64,000 nt of DNA, taken from an uncultured Allobosea sp. Lineage in GTDB: Bacteria > Pseudomonadota > Alphaproteobacteria > Rhizobiales > Beijerinckiaceae. Of this stretch, positions 57,157 to 64,000 are shown one piece after another. The notes beneath the pieces are model-generated. The model was not told the DNA's origin. It made no database searches and saw only the letters and a program-made list of their open reading frames with translations. Numbering within the stretch: position 1 is the first letter of the stretch; each line of letters begins with the position of its first letter. The DNA lies in NCBI RefSeq assembly GCF_945956895.1, contig NZ_CAMFJF010000013.1, forward strand, positions 44,132 through 108,131, given 5' to 3'. The translations under genes were made by a program, and so were the position numbers.

Positions 57157-58617
57157 ATGAGCATGACCGGATACGGCCTCGGAGACCTCTTCCCCGAGAT
57201 TTTCGATGCTGAGGCCGCGAGCCAGCAGGTGCATGGCGTCGCCTTCGACAGCCGCAAGGTGACGGGCGACGACGTCTTCGTCGCGCTCGCCGGCGCCAAG
57301 GCCGATGGCGCACGCTTCATCATGGATGCGGTGGGGCATGGCGCGGTCGCCGTCATCTCGGGCGGGCCGCGCCCGGCGGACCTGCCGGCCGGCGTCGCCT
57401 TCGCGCAGGTCGACGATCCCCGTCTCGCGCTCGCGCTGGCGGCGGCCAAGATCCATCCGCGCCAGCCGAAGACCATCGTCGCGGTGACCGGCACCAGCGG
57501 CAAATCCTCGGTCGCCGATTTCACACGCCAGATCTTCCAGGCGCTTGGCCATGAATCGGCGAGCGTCGGCACGATCGGCGTCGTGACCGCCAAGGGCGCC
57601 GACTACGGCTCGCTGACGACGCCGGACCCGCTCTCGCTGCACGCCTCGTTCGATAAGCTCGCGGGTGAGGGCATCACCCATCTGGCGATGGAAGCCTCCT
57701 CGCATGGGCTCGACCAGCGCCGCCTCGATGGCGTGCGCTTGAGCGCCGGTGCCTTCCTCAATCTCGGCCGCGACCATCTCGATTATCATCCGAGCGTCGA
57801 AGAATATCTCGCGGCCAAGCTCCGGCTCTGGGAGCTGCTGCCGAATGGCGCGCCGGTCGTGATCAACCGCGACGAGCCCTACGCGGAAGAGGCGGCCGAG
57901 GCTGCGGCCAAGGCCGGGCATCCGATCATCGGCATCGGCCGCAAGGGCGAGACACTGACCCTGCTGCGCAACGAGCGCGACGGCTTCTCGCAGCGGCTGA
58001 CCGTCGGCTTCGACGGGCGCGAATTGTCGGTTGACCTGCCGCTGGTCGGCGATTTCATGGCGGGCAATGCGCTGGTCGCCGCCGGGCTCGCCATCGCGAC
58101 CGGCGAGGATAAGGCTGCATCGGTCAGCGCCATTTCCGGCCTCAAGGGCGTCGCCGGGCGCCTCGAACGCGTCGGCGAAGCCAATGGCGGGCTCGTCGTC
58201 GTCGACTATGCCCATAAGCCCGATGCGCTGGCGGCGGTGCTGACGACGCTGCGGCCCTATGCGACCGGGCGCCTGATCTGCGTCTTCGGCTGCGGCGGCG
58301 ACCGCGACAAGGGCAAACGCCCGCTGATGGGCGCCATCGCGGCCGAGAAGGCCGATATCGCCATCGTCACCGACGACAATCCGCGCAGCGAGGACCCGGC
58401 GACGATCCGGGCCGAGATCATGGCCGCTTCGCCGAAACTTCTGGAAATCGGCGACCGCGAGGAAGCGATCAGAAGTGCGGTGTGTATGCTGACGCCTGGG
58501 GATTTGCTGGTCGTGGCCGGAAAAGGCCATGAATCCGGCCAGATCATAGGCGACCGGACGCTGCCCTTCTCGGATCACGACGTGGTTCGCAAGGCGCTAT
58601 CGGAGATCACGAGATGA
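57157..58617 (+). CDS. murE: UDP-MurNAc-tripeptide synthetase MurE (meso-diaminopimelate type)
   Basis: This 486-residue ligase adds the third amino acid to UDP-MurNAc-L-Ala-D-Glu. The ATP loop is VTGTSGKSSVADF, and later come EASSHGLDQRR, GRDHLDYH and VDYAHKPDAL. The motif DNPRSEDP near residues 407-414 selects meso-diaminopimelate, so this is a Gram-negative-type wall. The ATP loop ends in KSS where KTS is more usual. murF overlaps it by four bases. Confidence 0.96.
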   Translation: MSMTGYGLGDLFPEIFDAEAASQQVHGVAFDSRKVTGDDVFVALAGAKADGARFIMDAVGHGAVAVISGGPRPADLPAGVAFAQVDDPRLALALAAAKIHPRQPKTIVAVTGTSGKSSVADFTRQIFQALGHESASVGTIGVVTAKGADYGSLTTPDPLSLHASFDKLAGEGITHLAMEASSHGLDQRRLDGVRLSAGAFLNLGRDHLDYHPSVEEYLAAKLRLWELLPNGAPVVINRDEPYAEEAAEAAAKAGHPIIGIGRKGETLTLLRNERDGFSQRLTVGFDGRELSVDLPLVGDFMAGNALVAAGLAIATGEDKAASVSAISGLKGVAGRLERVGEANGGLVVVDYAHKPDALAAVLTTLRPYATGRLICVFGCGGDRDKGKRPLMGAIAAEKADIAIVTDDNPRSEDPATIRAEIMAASPKLLEIGDREEAIRSAVCMLTPGDLLVVAGKGHESGQIIGDRTLPFSDHDVVRKALSEITR

Positions 58618-60038
58618 GCGGCCCGCTCTGGACCGGAGACAAGCTGATCGCGGCGTTGCGTGCGCGGCCCGAGGGCGCCGTGCCGCCGGTCGTAACCGGC
58701 GCCTCGATCGACACCCGCACGCTTGAGCCGGGCGACGTCTTCTTCGCCATCACCGGCGAGGCCCGCAACGGCCATGACTTCGTCAAGGCTGCGCTCGACA
58801 AGGGCGCGGCGCTCGCCGTGGTCGACGAGGCTCATGCAGGGCAGTTTGAAGGCGCAGGCGCCCTCGCCATCGTGCCGGATGTGCTGAAGGCGATGGAGCA
58901 TGCGGGCACCGCACGCCGCGCCGAATTGAAGGCCGGAATCGTCGCCGTCACCGGCTCGGTCGGCAAGACCGGCACGAAGGAGGCGCTGCGCCTCGTGCTC
59001 TCGCGCCAGGGCAAGACCCATGCGCCGGTCGCCTCCTACAACAACCACTGGGGCGTGCCGCTCACGCTCTGTCGCACCCCCGCCGATGTCGCCTATGGCG
59101 TTTACGAGATCGGCATGAACAGCCCCGGCGAGATCGTGCCGCTGGCGCGGATGGTGCGCCCGCGGGTTGCCATTGTCACGACGATCCAGCCCGTGCATCT
59201 CGCCGCCTTCGCCTCGATCGAGGGGATCGCCGAAGAAAAGGCGGGTGTTTACTGGGAACTCGAAAAAGGCGGCACGGCGATCGTCAACGCCGATATCCCG
59301 CAATCCGAGCTGCTGCGCGACATCGCCAAGTCCGGCCCGGCCGGGCGGATCATCACCTTCGGCGAGAGCCCTGATGCCGATGTGAAGCTGATCTCCTGCG
59401 CGCTGAAGCCCGACATGTCGACGGTCGAGGCCCGCGTTTGCGGGGAGCCCGTGACCTACCGGTTGGGCAGCCCGGGCAAGCATATCGTGCTGAACTCGCT
59501 TGCCGTGCTGGCGGCCGTGCATGCGCTCGGTGCCGATCTCGCGCTGGCAGCGCTGGCGCTGGGCGATCTCAAGCCGCCGGCCGGGCGCGGCGCTCGCCAG
59601 GTGCTGCAGGCGCCGGGCGGCAAGGTCACGCTGCTCGACGAGAGCTATAACGGCAATCCCGCCTCGATGCGTGCCGCGATCGAGAATCTCGGCCGCCTGC
59701 CGGTCGAGGGCCGGGGCCGGCGCATCGCCGTGCTCGGCGACATGCTGGAACTCGGGGCAACCGGGCCGGAGCTGCATCGCGGGCTGGCCGAGCCGCTGGT
59801 TTCCAATGGGATCGACAAGGTTTTCACCTGCGGCCCGCTGATGAAAGGGCTCCATGAGAGCTTGCCTTCCACCATGCGGGGGGCTTATGCCGCCACCGCG
59901 AGCGAGCTGGAGCCGCTCGTGCTCGATGCGATCCGCGGCGGCGACACCGTCACGGTCAAGGGATCGCTGGGCACGCGCATGGGGCCGATCGTCAAGGCGA
60001 TCCTCGCGCGCTTTCCTGCCGTGCCTGCCGAAGACTGA
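58614..60038 (+). CDS. murF: UDP-MurNAc-tripeptide-D-alanyl-D-alanine ligase MurF
   Basis: This 474-residue ligase adds D-Ala-D-Ala, completing the cytoplasmic pentapeptide precursor. Motifs: GASIDTRTLEPGDVFFAITG at the start, the ATP loop VTGSVGKTGTKEAL, SYNNHWGVPLTLCRTP, LLDESYNGNPASMRAAIENL and VLGDMLELG. The ATG overlaps the murE stop. A 135-base spacer with two strong hairpins follows before mraY. Confidence 0.96.
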   Translation: MSGPLWTGDKLIAALRARPEGAVPPVVTGASIDTRTLEPGDVFFAITGEARNGHDFVKAALDKGAALAVVDEAHAGQFEGAGALAIVPDVLKAMEHAGTARRAELKAGIVAVTGSVGKTGTKEALRLVLSRQGKTHAPVASYNNHWGVPLTLCRTPADVAYGVYEIGMNSPGEIVPLARMVRPRVAIVTTIQPVHLAAFASIEGIAEEKAGVYWELEKGGTAIVNADIPQSELLRDIAKSGPAGRIITFGESPDADVKLISCALKPDMSTVEARVCGEPVTYRLGSPGKHIVLNSLAVLAAVHALGADLALAALALGDLKPPAGRGARQVLQAPGGKVTLLDESYNGNPASMRAAIENLGRLPVEGRGRRIAVLGDMLELGATGPELHRGLAEPLVSNGIDKVFTCGPLMKGLHESLPSTMRGAYAATASELEPLVLDAIRGGDTVTVKGSLGTRMGPIVKAILARFPAVPAED

Positions 60039-60041
60039 CCC

Positions 60042-60149
60042 GAGAGCGGGATGCGAAAAAGTGGAAACCGGTTTTTCGCGTCAATCCCGCTCTCATCTTT
60101 TGGAATCGATCACGTCTTATGATTTTGGATCGAAACGATCCAAAATCAT
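60042..60149. repeat. Two strong hairpins between murF and mraY
   Basis: The first (60042-60094) pairs GAGAGCGGGAT with ATCCCGCTCTC and, inside, GCGAAAAA with TTTTTCGC around a centre containing GGAAACCGG. The second (60119-60149) is a perfect 14-bp stem, ATGATTTTGGATCG and CGATCCAAAATCAT, with loop AAA. The inner part of the first resembles a short palindrome common between genes of Hyphomicrobiales. Both lie within what is otherwise one transcription unit. Confidence 0.85.
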
Positions 60150-60173
60150 CGCGATCTAAGAGAACCAAGCAGC

Positions 60174-61256
60174 ATGCTCGTCTGGCTCGCCGATTTCGCC
60201 GGCACCTTCCCGATCCTGAACGTCTTCCGCTACATCACCTTCCGCGCAGGCGGGGCGACGGCGACGGCGTTGCTCTTCGTCTTCTTCTTCGGTCCCTCGG
60301 CCATCTCCTGGCTCAGGATCAAGCAGGGCAAGGGCCAGCCGATCCGCACGGATGGGCCGGAATCGCATCTCGCCAAGCGCGGCACGCCGACCATGGGCGG
60401 ATTGATGATCCTGTCCGGGCTATTCGCGGCGGTGCTGCTTTGGGGCAACCTGCGCAACCCCTATGTCTGGATCGTTCTCGGCGTCACGGCCGCTTATGGC
60501 GCGATCGGCTTCTATGACGATTTCCTCAAGGTCACCAAGCAGTCGCACAAGGGCTTCTCGGGGAAGGCCCGCATCGCGATCGAGGTCGTGGTCGCGCTGA
60601 TCGCCTGCTATTTCATCATGCAGACGCAGCCGCCGTCGATCGGCTCGGGCTTCGCCATGCCCTTCCTCAAGGAAGCGATCATCCCGCTCGGCATCCTGTT
60701 TCCGCTGGTCACAGCCTTCGTCGTGGTCGGCGCCGGCAATTCGGTGAACCTGACCGACGGTCTCGATGGGCTCGCCATCGTGCCGGTGATGATCGCGGCC
60801 GGCACCTTCGGCTTCATCTCCTATCTCGTCGGCAACGCGATCTTCGCGAACTATCTGCAGATCCACCACATCCCCGGCGCGGGCGAACTCGCCGTGATCT
60901 GCGGCGCGGTGATCGGCGCCGGCCTCGGCTTCCTCTGGTTCAACGCGCCGCCGGCCCAGATCTTCATGGGCGATACCGGCTCGCTCGGCCTCGGCGGCCT
61001 GCTCGGCACCATCGCGGTCGCGACCAAGCACGAGATCGTGCTCGCCATCGTCGGCGGCCTCTTCGTGGTCGAGGCGCTTTCGGTGATCATCCAGGTCTTC
61101 GTGTTCAAGCGCACGGGCAAGCGCGTCTTCCTGATGGCGCCGATCCACCACCATTTCGAGAAGCTGGGCTGGACCGAACCGCAGGTCGTGATCCGTTTCT
61201 GGATCATCTCGGTCGTGCTGGCGCTGGTCGGCCTTGCCACGCTGAAGCTGCGCTGA
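60174..61256 (+). CDS. mraY: Phospho-N-acetylmuramoyl-pentapeptide transferase MraY
   Basis: This 360-residue integral membrane enzyme moves phospho-MurNAc-pentapeptide onto undecaprenyl phosphate, giving lipid I. About ten helices are present. The active-site aspartates are in [11 protein letters not shown] and [10 protein letters not shown], and the late loop [13 protein letters not shown] carries the conserved His triplet. Length equals the E. coli enzyme (360). The ATG is 135 bases after murF. Confidence 0.97.
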   Translation: MLVWLADFAGTFPILNVFRYITFRAGGATATALLFVFFFGPSAISWLRIKQGKGQPIRTDGPESHLAKRGTPTMGGLMILSGLFAAVLLWGNLRNPYVWIVLGVTAAYGAIGFYDDFLKVTKQSHKGFSGKARIAIEVVVALIACYFIMQTQPPSIGSGFAMPFLKEAIIPLGILFPLVTAFVVVGAGNSVNLTDGLDGLAIVPVMIAAGTFGFISYLVGNAIFANYLQIHHIPGAGELAVICGAVIGAGLGFLWFNAPPAQIFMGDTGSLGLGGLLGTIAVATKHEIVLAIVGGLFVVEALSVIIQVFVFKRTGKRVFLMAPIHHHFEKLGWTEPQVVIRFWIISVVLALVGLATLKLR

Positions 61257-61284
61257 GCGATGTGTTCAGCTGCTGGAACCACCG

Positions 61285-61434
61285 CGTCATTCCGGGGCGT
61301 CGCGCAGCGGCGAGCCCGGAACCCAGAACCGATGCCGTTCATCGGAGAGGCGGTTGGAGCCGGGTGCCTTCTGGAAATGCCGCATCGGTTCTGGGTTCCG
61401 GGCTCAAGCGCTGCGCGCTCGCCCCGGAATGACG
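61285..61434. repeat. Palindromic intergenic repeat (GTCATTCCGGGGC family), copy 2
   Basis: The outer arms CGTCATTCCGGGGC and GCCCCGGAATGACG and the inner arms CCCGGAACCCAGAACCGATG and CATCGGTTCTGGGTTCCGGG make a nearly full-length hairpin. It fills the mraY-murD spacer and ends ten bases before the murD start. Confidence 0.88.
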
Positions 61435-61444
61435 GGGGAGTTCG

Positions 61445-62878
61445 ATGACACCGGTCACAGTCTTTTCCGGGCGCAAGGTCGCTCTGTTCGGCCTCGGCGG
61501 CTCCGGGCTTGCGACTGCGCGCGCGCTCAAGGCGGGCGGCGCCGAGGTCGCGGCCTGGGACGATAACGAGAAGAGCCGGGAGACGGCGGCGGCCGAGGGC
61601 ATCGCCGTCGTCGATCTGGCGAGCGCCGACTGGTCCGATTTCGCGGCTTTCGTGCTCTCGCCCGGCGTGCCGCTGACCCATCCCGAGCCGCATTGGGCGG
61701 TCGGCAAGGCCAAGGCTGCCGGCGTTCCAATCATCGGCGATGTCGAATTGTTCTTCCTGGAGCGGGCGAAGATCGCGCCGGTTTCGCCGGTCGTCTGCAT
61801 CACCGGCACCAACGGCAAGTCGACCACGACCGCGCTGATCGCCCATGTGCTGAGGGAAGCCGGCCGCGACGTGCAAATGGGCGGCAATATCGGCACGGCC
61901 GTGCTGGCGCTGGAGCCGCCGGCCGCGAACCGCGTCCATGTCATCGAGTGCTCGAGCTACCAGATCGATCTCGCGCCTTCGCTCAAGCCCACTGTCGGCA
62001 TCCAGATGAACCTGACGCCGGATCATCTCGACCGACACGGCTCGCTGGAGAACTATGCGGGAATCAAGGAACGGCTGGTCGCGGCGGCCGATATCGCGGT
62101 CGTCGGCGTCGATGACGACGCCTCGAAGCAGATGGCCCGCCGCCGAGCCGCCGGGGGGCGCCCGCTGGTCAGGATCAGCGGCGAGCAGCCGCTCGACGAA
62201 GGCGTCTTTGCCGGCGTCACCGCCAATCAGGGCCGGCTCGACACGCGCATCGTCGAAGTGAAGGATGGCAAGCCGCGCGTCGTCGCCAATCTCGCCGGGA
62301 TCGGCTCGTTGCGTGGCTCTCACAATGCGCAGAACGCCGCGGCGGCCTTCGCCGCCTGCTCGGCGCTGGGCCTGAGCGCCGAAGAGATCGCGGCCGGCTT
62401 CAAGACCTATCCGGGTCTGGCGCATCGCATGGAGGAACTCGGCCGGGTCGGCCGCGTCGTCTTCATCAATGATTCAAAAGCGACGAACGCGGATTCGACC
62501 GAGAAGGCGCTGACCTCCTTCCACGGCATCTTCTGGATCCTCGGCGGCAAGGCGAAGGACGGCGGCATCGAGTCCCTGCGCCGCTACTTTCCCAATATCG
62601 CCCGCGCCTATCTGATCGGGGCGGCGAGCGATCTCTTCGCCGCGACCTTCGACGATGACGGGCGCGTCGCCTATGAGCGCAGCGTCACGCTCGACAAGGC
62701 CGTGGCGGATGCGACGCGCGACGCTCTGGCTGCGACGGGCGAGGGCGAGATCGCGGTGCTGCTCTCGCCGGCCTGCGCCTCCTTCGACCAGTTCCCGAAT
62801 TTCGAGGTGCGCGGCGACGCCTTCCGCAAGCTCGTCGCGGAGCTGCCGGGCTTCGAGCCCTTCGGCGGCAAGAGCTAG
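61445..62878 (+). CDS. murD: UDP-MurNAc-alanine-D-glutamate ligase MurD
   Basis: This 477-residue ligase adds D-glutamate to UDP-MurNAc-L-Ala. Motifs: [20 protein letters not shown] at the start, [14 protein letters not shown], the ATP loop [51 protein letters not shown] and [12 protein letters not shown]. It precedes ftsW in most related clusters; here a VOC gene on the other strand separates the two. Confidence 0.96.
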   Translation: MTPVTVFSGRKVALFGLGGSGLATARALKAGGAEVAAWDDNEKSRETAAAEGIAVVDLASADWSDFAAFVLSPGVPLTHPEPHWAVGKAKAAGVPIIGDVELFFLERAKIAPVSPVVCITGTNGKSTTTALIAHVLREAGRDVQMGGNIGTAVLALEPPAANRVHVIECSSYQIDLAPSLKPTVGIQMNLTPDHLDRHGSLENYAGIKERLVAAADIAVVGVDDDASKQMARRRAAGGRPLVRISGEQPLDEGVFAGVTANQGRLDTRIVEVKDGKPRVVANLAGIGSLRGSHNAQNAAAAFAACSALGLSAEEIAAGFKTYPGLAHRMEELGRVGRVVFINDSKATNADSTEKALTSFHGIFWILGGKAKDGGIESLRRYFPNIARAYLIGAASDLFAATFDDDGRVAYERSVTLDKAVADATRDALAATGEGEIAVLLSPACASFDQFPNFEVRGDAFRKLVAELPGFEPFGGKS

Positions 62879-62880
62879 GC

Positions 62881-63360
62881 TCAGCCGCGCCGGGCGGCCT
62901 CGATCTTCGCGACGTCGATCTTCTGCATCGTCATCATCGCGGCGAAGGCGCGCTTCGCTTCCTCGCCGCCGGCCGCGAGCGCCTCGCTCAGCACGCGCGG
63001 GGTGATCTGCCAGGACAGACCCCATTTGTCCTTGCACCAGCCGCACTCGCTCTCCTGGCCGCCATTGCCGACGATGGCGTTCCAGTAGCGATCGGTCTCT
63101 TCCTGATCCTCGGTGGCGATCTGGAACGAGAAGGCCTCGCTATGCTTGAACATCGGCCCGCCATTGATGCCGAGGCAGGGGATGCCGAGGACCGTGAAGG
63201 TGACCGTCAGCGCATCGCCGGCCTTGCCTGAAGGGAAATCGGTCGGGGCGCGGAAAACCTCTTTCACCGCGCTGTCCGGGAAGGTCTGCGCATAGAAGCG
63301 GGCGGCGGCCTCGGCATCCTTGTCGTACCACAAGCAGATCGTGTTCTTGGCGATGGCCAT
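62881..63360 (-). CDS. VOC-superfamily protein, PhnB-like
   Basis: This 159-residue protein fits the PhnB-like group of VOC proteins (often annotated as 3-demethylubiquinone methyltransferase-like): TICLWYDKDAEAAARFYAQT, then VTFTVLGIPCLGINGGPMFK, FSFQIATEDQEETDRYWNAI and CGWCKDKWGLSWQITPRVL. No enzymatic role is firmly known for this group. The start is ATG 63360 with AAAGGA upstream. It is convergent with murD (two bases apart) and divergent from ftsW, breaking the usual murD-ftsW order. Confidence 0.88.
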   Translation of the reverse strand: MAIAKNTICLWYDKDAEAAARFYAQTFPDSAVKEVFRAPTDFPSGKAGDALTVTFTVLGIPCLGINGGPMFKHSEAFSFQIATEDQEETDRYWNAIVGNGGQESECGWCKDKWGLSWQITPRVLSEALAAGGEEAKRAFAAMMTMQKIDVAKIEAARRG

Positions 63361-63567
63361 GATCAGTCCTTTCGCTTTCGGGACGGGTGCAACTCCTCCC
63401 ATGGGGACGACAATGCGTGTCAGGAGCGGCCTCTGCATTCGCTCGGCAGCGCGAATCCGATCTCAGGCGCAGGGCTGATCGAGGCGGCTCGCAGAGGCCG
63501 CGAAAGCCATGTGCCGCTGTGGATCGTGATGTGCTGGTACGACCGATCCCACGCATCGGAATCAATC

Positions 63568-63577
63568 GGTTAACCAT
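63568..63577. promoter_or_regulatory. Possible CtrA half-site upstream of ftsW
   Basis: GGTTAACCAT contains TTAACCAT, a half-site seen for the cell-cycle regulator CtrA in Caulobacter. It lies in the spacer between the divergent VOC and ftsW genes, 70 bases before ftsW. A second full half at the standard spacing is not seen, so this is only suggestive. Confidence 0.3.
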
Positions 63578-63647
63578 TCATTGACAGAGTGATTCGTCAC
63601 GTAGGCGTGGCTTCGGCCGCGCAGAATTTGTCGATGGGATGCCCGTC

Positions 63648-64000
63648 ATGGTCTCGCGCGCGGAACCTTCTCTCAGCGGCCGCTGGTGGTGGTCGATCGA
63701 CCGCCTTATCCTGACCGCGCTCGTCGCCCTCATGGTGTCCGGCGTCGTGCTGCTGATGGCGGGCGGGCCGCCGGTGGCCGAGCGCCTCGGCCTTTCGACC
63801 TTCCATTTCGTCAACCGGCAAGCGGCCTATCTCGCCGGCGCGATGGTGATCTTCCTCGGCGTGTCGCTGATGACGCCGCGCCAGGTCAGGCGCACGGCGC
63901 TGCTGCTCTATGTCACCTCGCTCGCCATGGTGGTGGCGACGCTCTATTTCGGCGTCGAGGTGAAGGGCGCGCGGCGCTGGCTGACGCTCGGGCCGCTCGG
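63648..64000 (+). CDS. ftsW: Septal peptidoglycan glycosyltransferase FtsW, N-terminal part
   Basis: The first 117 residues are in the window and the frame runs off its end. SGRWWWSIDRLILTALVALM, then FVNRQAAYLAGAMVIFLGVS and GVEVKGARRWLTLGP match the start of SEDS-family FtsW, which polymerises lipid II at the septum with FtsI. Four membrane segments can be counted so far. ATG 63648 fits the family start (MVSRAEPSL); ATG 63639 is also in frame. The gene has its own upstream region because of the inserted VOC gene. Confidence 0.93.
   Translation, partial: MVSRAEPSLSGRWWWSIDRLILTALVALMVSGVVLLMAGGPPVAERLGLSTFHFVNRQAAYLAGAMVIFLGVSLMTPRQVRRTALLLYVTSLAMVVATLYFGVEVKGARRWLTLGPL

Overview
This 64 kb window is chromosomal DNA of a GC-rich (roughly two-thirds G+C) alphaproteobacterium, most likely of the order Hyphomicrobiales. 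The signs are a division and cell-wall cluster starting with mraZ, a flagellum-unlinked chemotaxis operon with cheD and a STAS gene, a MurE of the meso-diaminopimelate type, TRAP-TAXI and dipeptide-type ABC uptake systems, twin-arginine signal peptides, and families of palindromic intergenic repeats typical of that order. Bosea or a close relative is my best guess, but it is a guess. No phage, insertion sequence, CRISPR array or tRNA was recognised; one structural RNA, RNase P RNA (rnpB), is clear.

Layout. 1-3857: the 3' end of a family-5 ABC solute-binding protein, two dipeptide-type permeases and an M81 (MlrC-like) metallopeptidase. 3876-7193: a TRAP-TAXI transporter on the minus strand. 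7458-9585: a fosmidomycin-resistance-type MFS exporter and a Tat-exported Fe/Mn superoxide dismutase. 9832-20282: a compact chemotaxis operon (soluble MCP, receiver, STAS, cheY, cheA, cheW, membrane MCP, cheR, cheD, cheB, cheY). 20527-25898: glutathione peroxidase, Mog-type molybdopterin enzyme, a SGNH-like membrane protein, and a minus-strand operon of FliK-like, FlhB C-domain-like and acetyltransferase genes. 26053-33164: mixed metabolism (aldo/keto reductase, a deletion scar joining remnants of a TetR gene and an SDR gene, MBL-fold hydrolase, EttA, EamA transporter, VOC protein).

33407-41230: a Tat-dependent orphan solute-binding protein, a Phd/VapC-type toxin-antitoxin pair with a near-ideal palindromic operator, an FMN-dependent alpha-hydroxy-acid dehydrogenase, a YitT protein, a cold-shock protein, nearly 1 kb with no convincing gene, and an AT-richer gene for a receiver-degenerate GGDEF-PilZ protein. 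41201-47055: the methyl cycle unit, in which an ArsR-methyltransferase fusion regulator (SahR-like, with a 20-bp palindrome at its start) is followed by metF and metH. 47165-52890: GNAT, a PAS-degenerate GGDEF protein that seems to start at CTG, an amidase with a TerB/DnaJ protein, a lytic transglycosylase, rnpB, and the ohr/ohrR peroxide pair with two operator dyads. 53275-64000: mraZ-rsmH-ftsL-ftsI-murE-murF-mraY-murD, then a VOC gene on the other strand, then ftsW cut by the window end; upstream of mraZ there is a 10-bp-periodic array of TGGG boxes matching a MraZ operator.

How the genes work together. The chemotaxis operon encodes a full phosphorelay with both adaptation enzymes plus deamidase, so it is probably functional; its soluble receptor has a C-terminal Cache-like sensor. 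The cell-wall cluster makes UDP-MurNAc-pentapeptide (MurE, MurF, MurD), loads it onto lipid (MraY) and polymerises it at the septum (FtsW, FtsI, FtsL). MetF supplies methyl-tetrahydrofolate to MetH, and the SahR-like gene beside them is the obvious regulator. No wholly new system is evident. The most worthwhile leads are the two degenerate GGDEF proteins, the FlhB-like protein that begins after the autocleavage site, the soluble Cache-tailed receptor, the deletion scar, and several exact operator-like palindromes.
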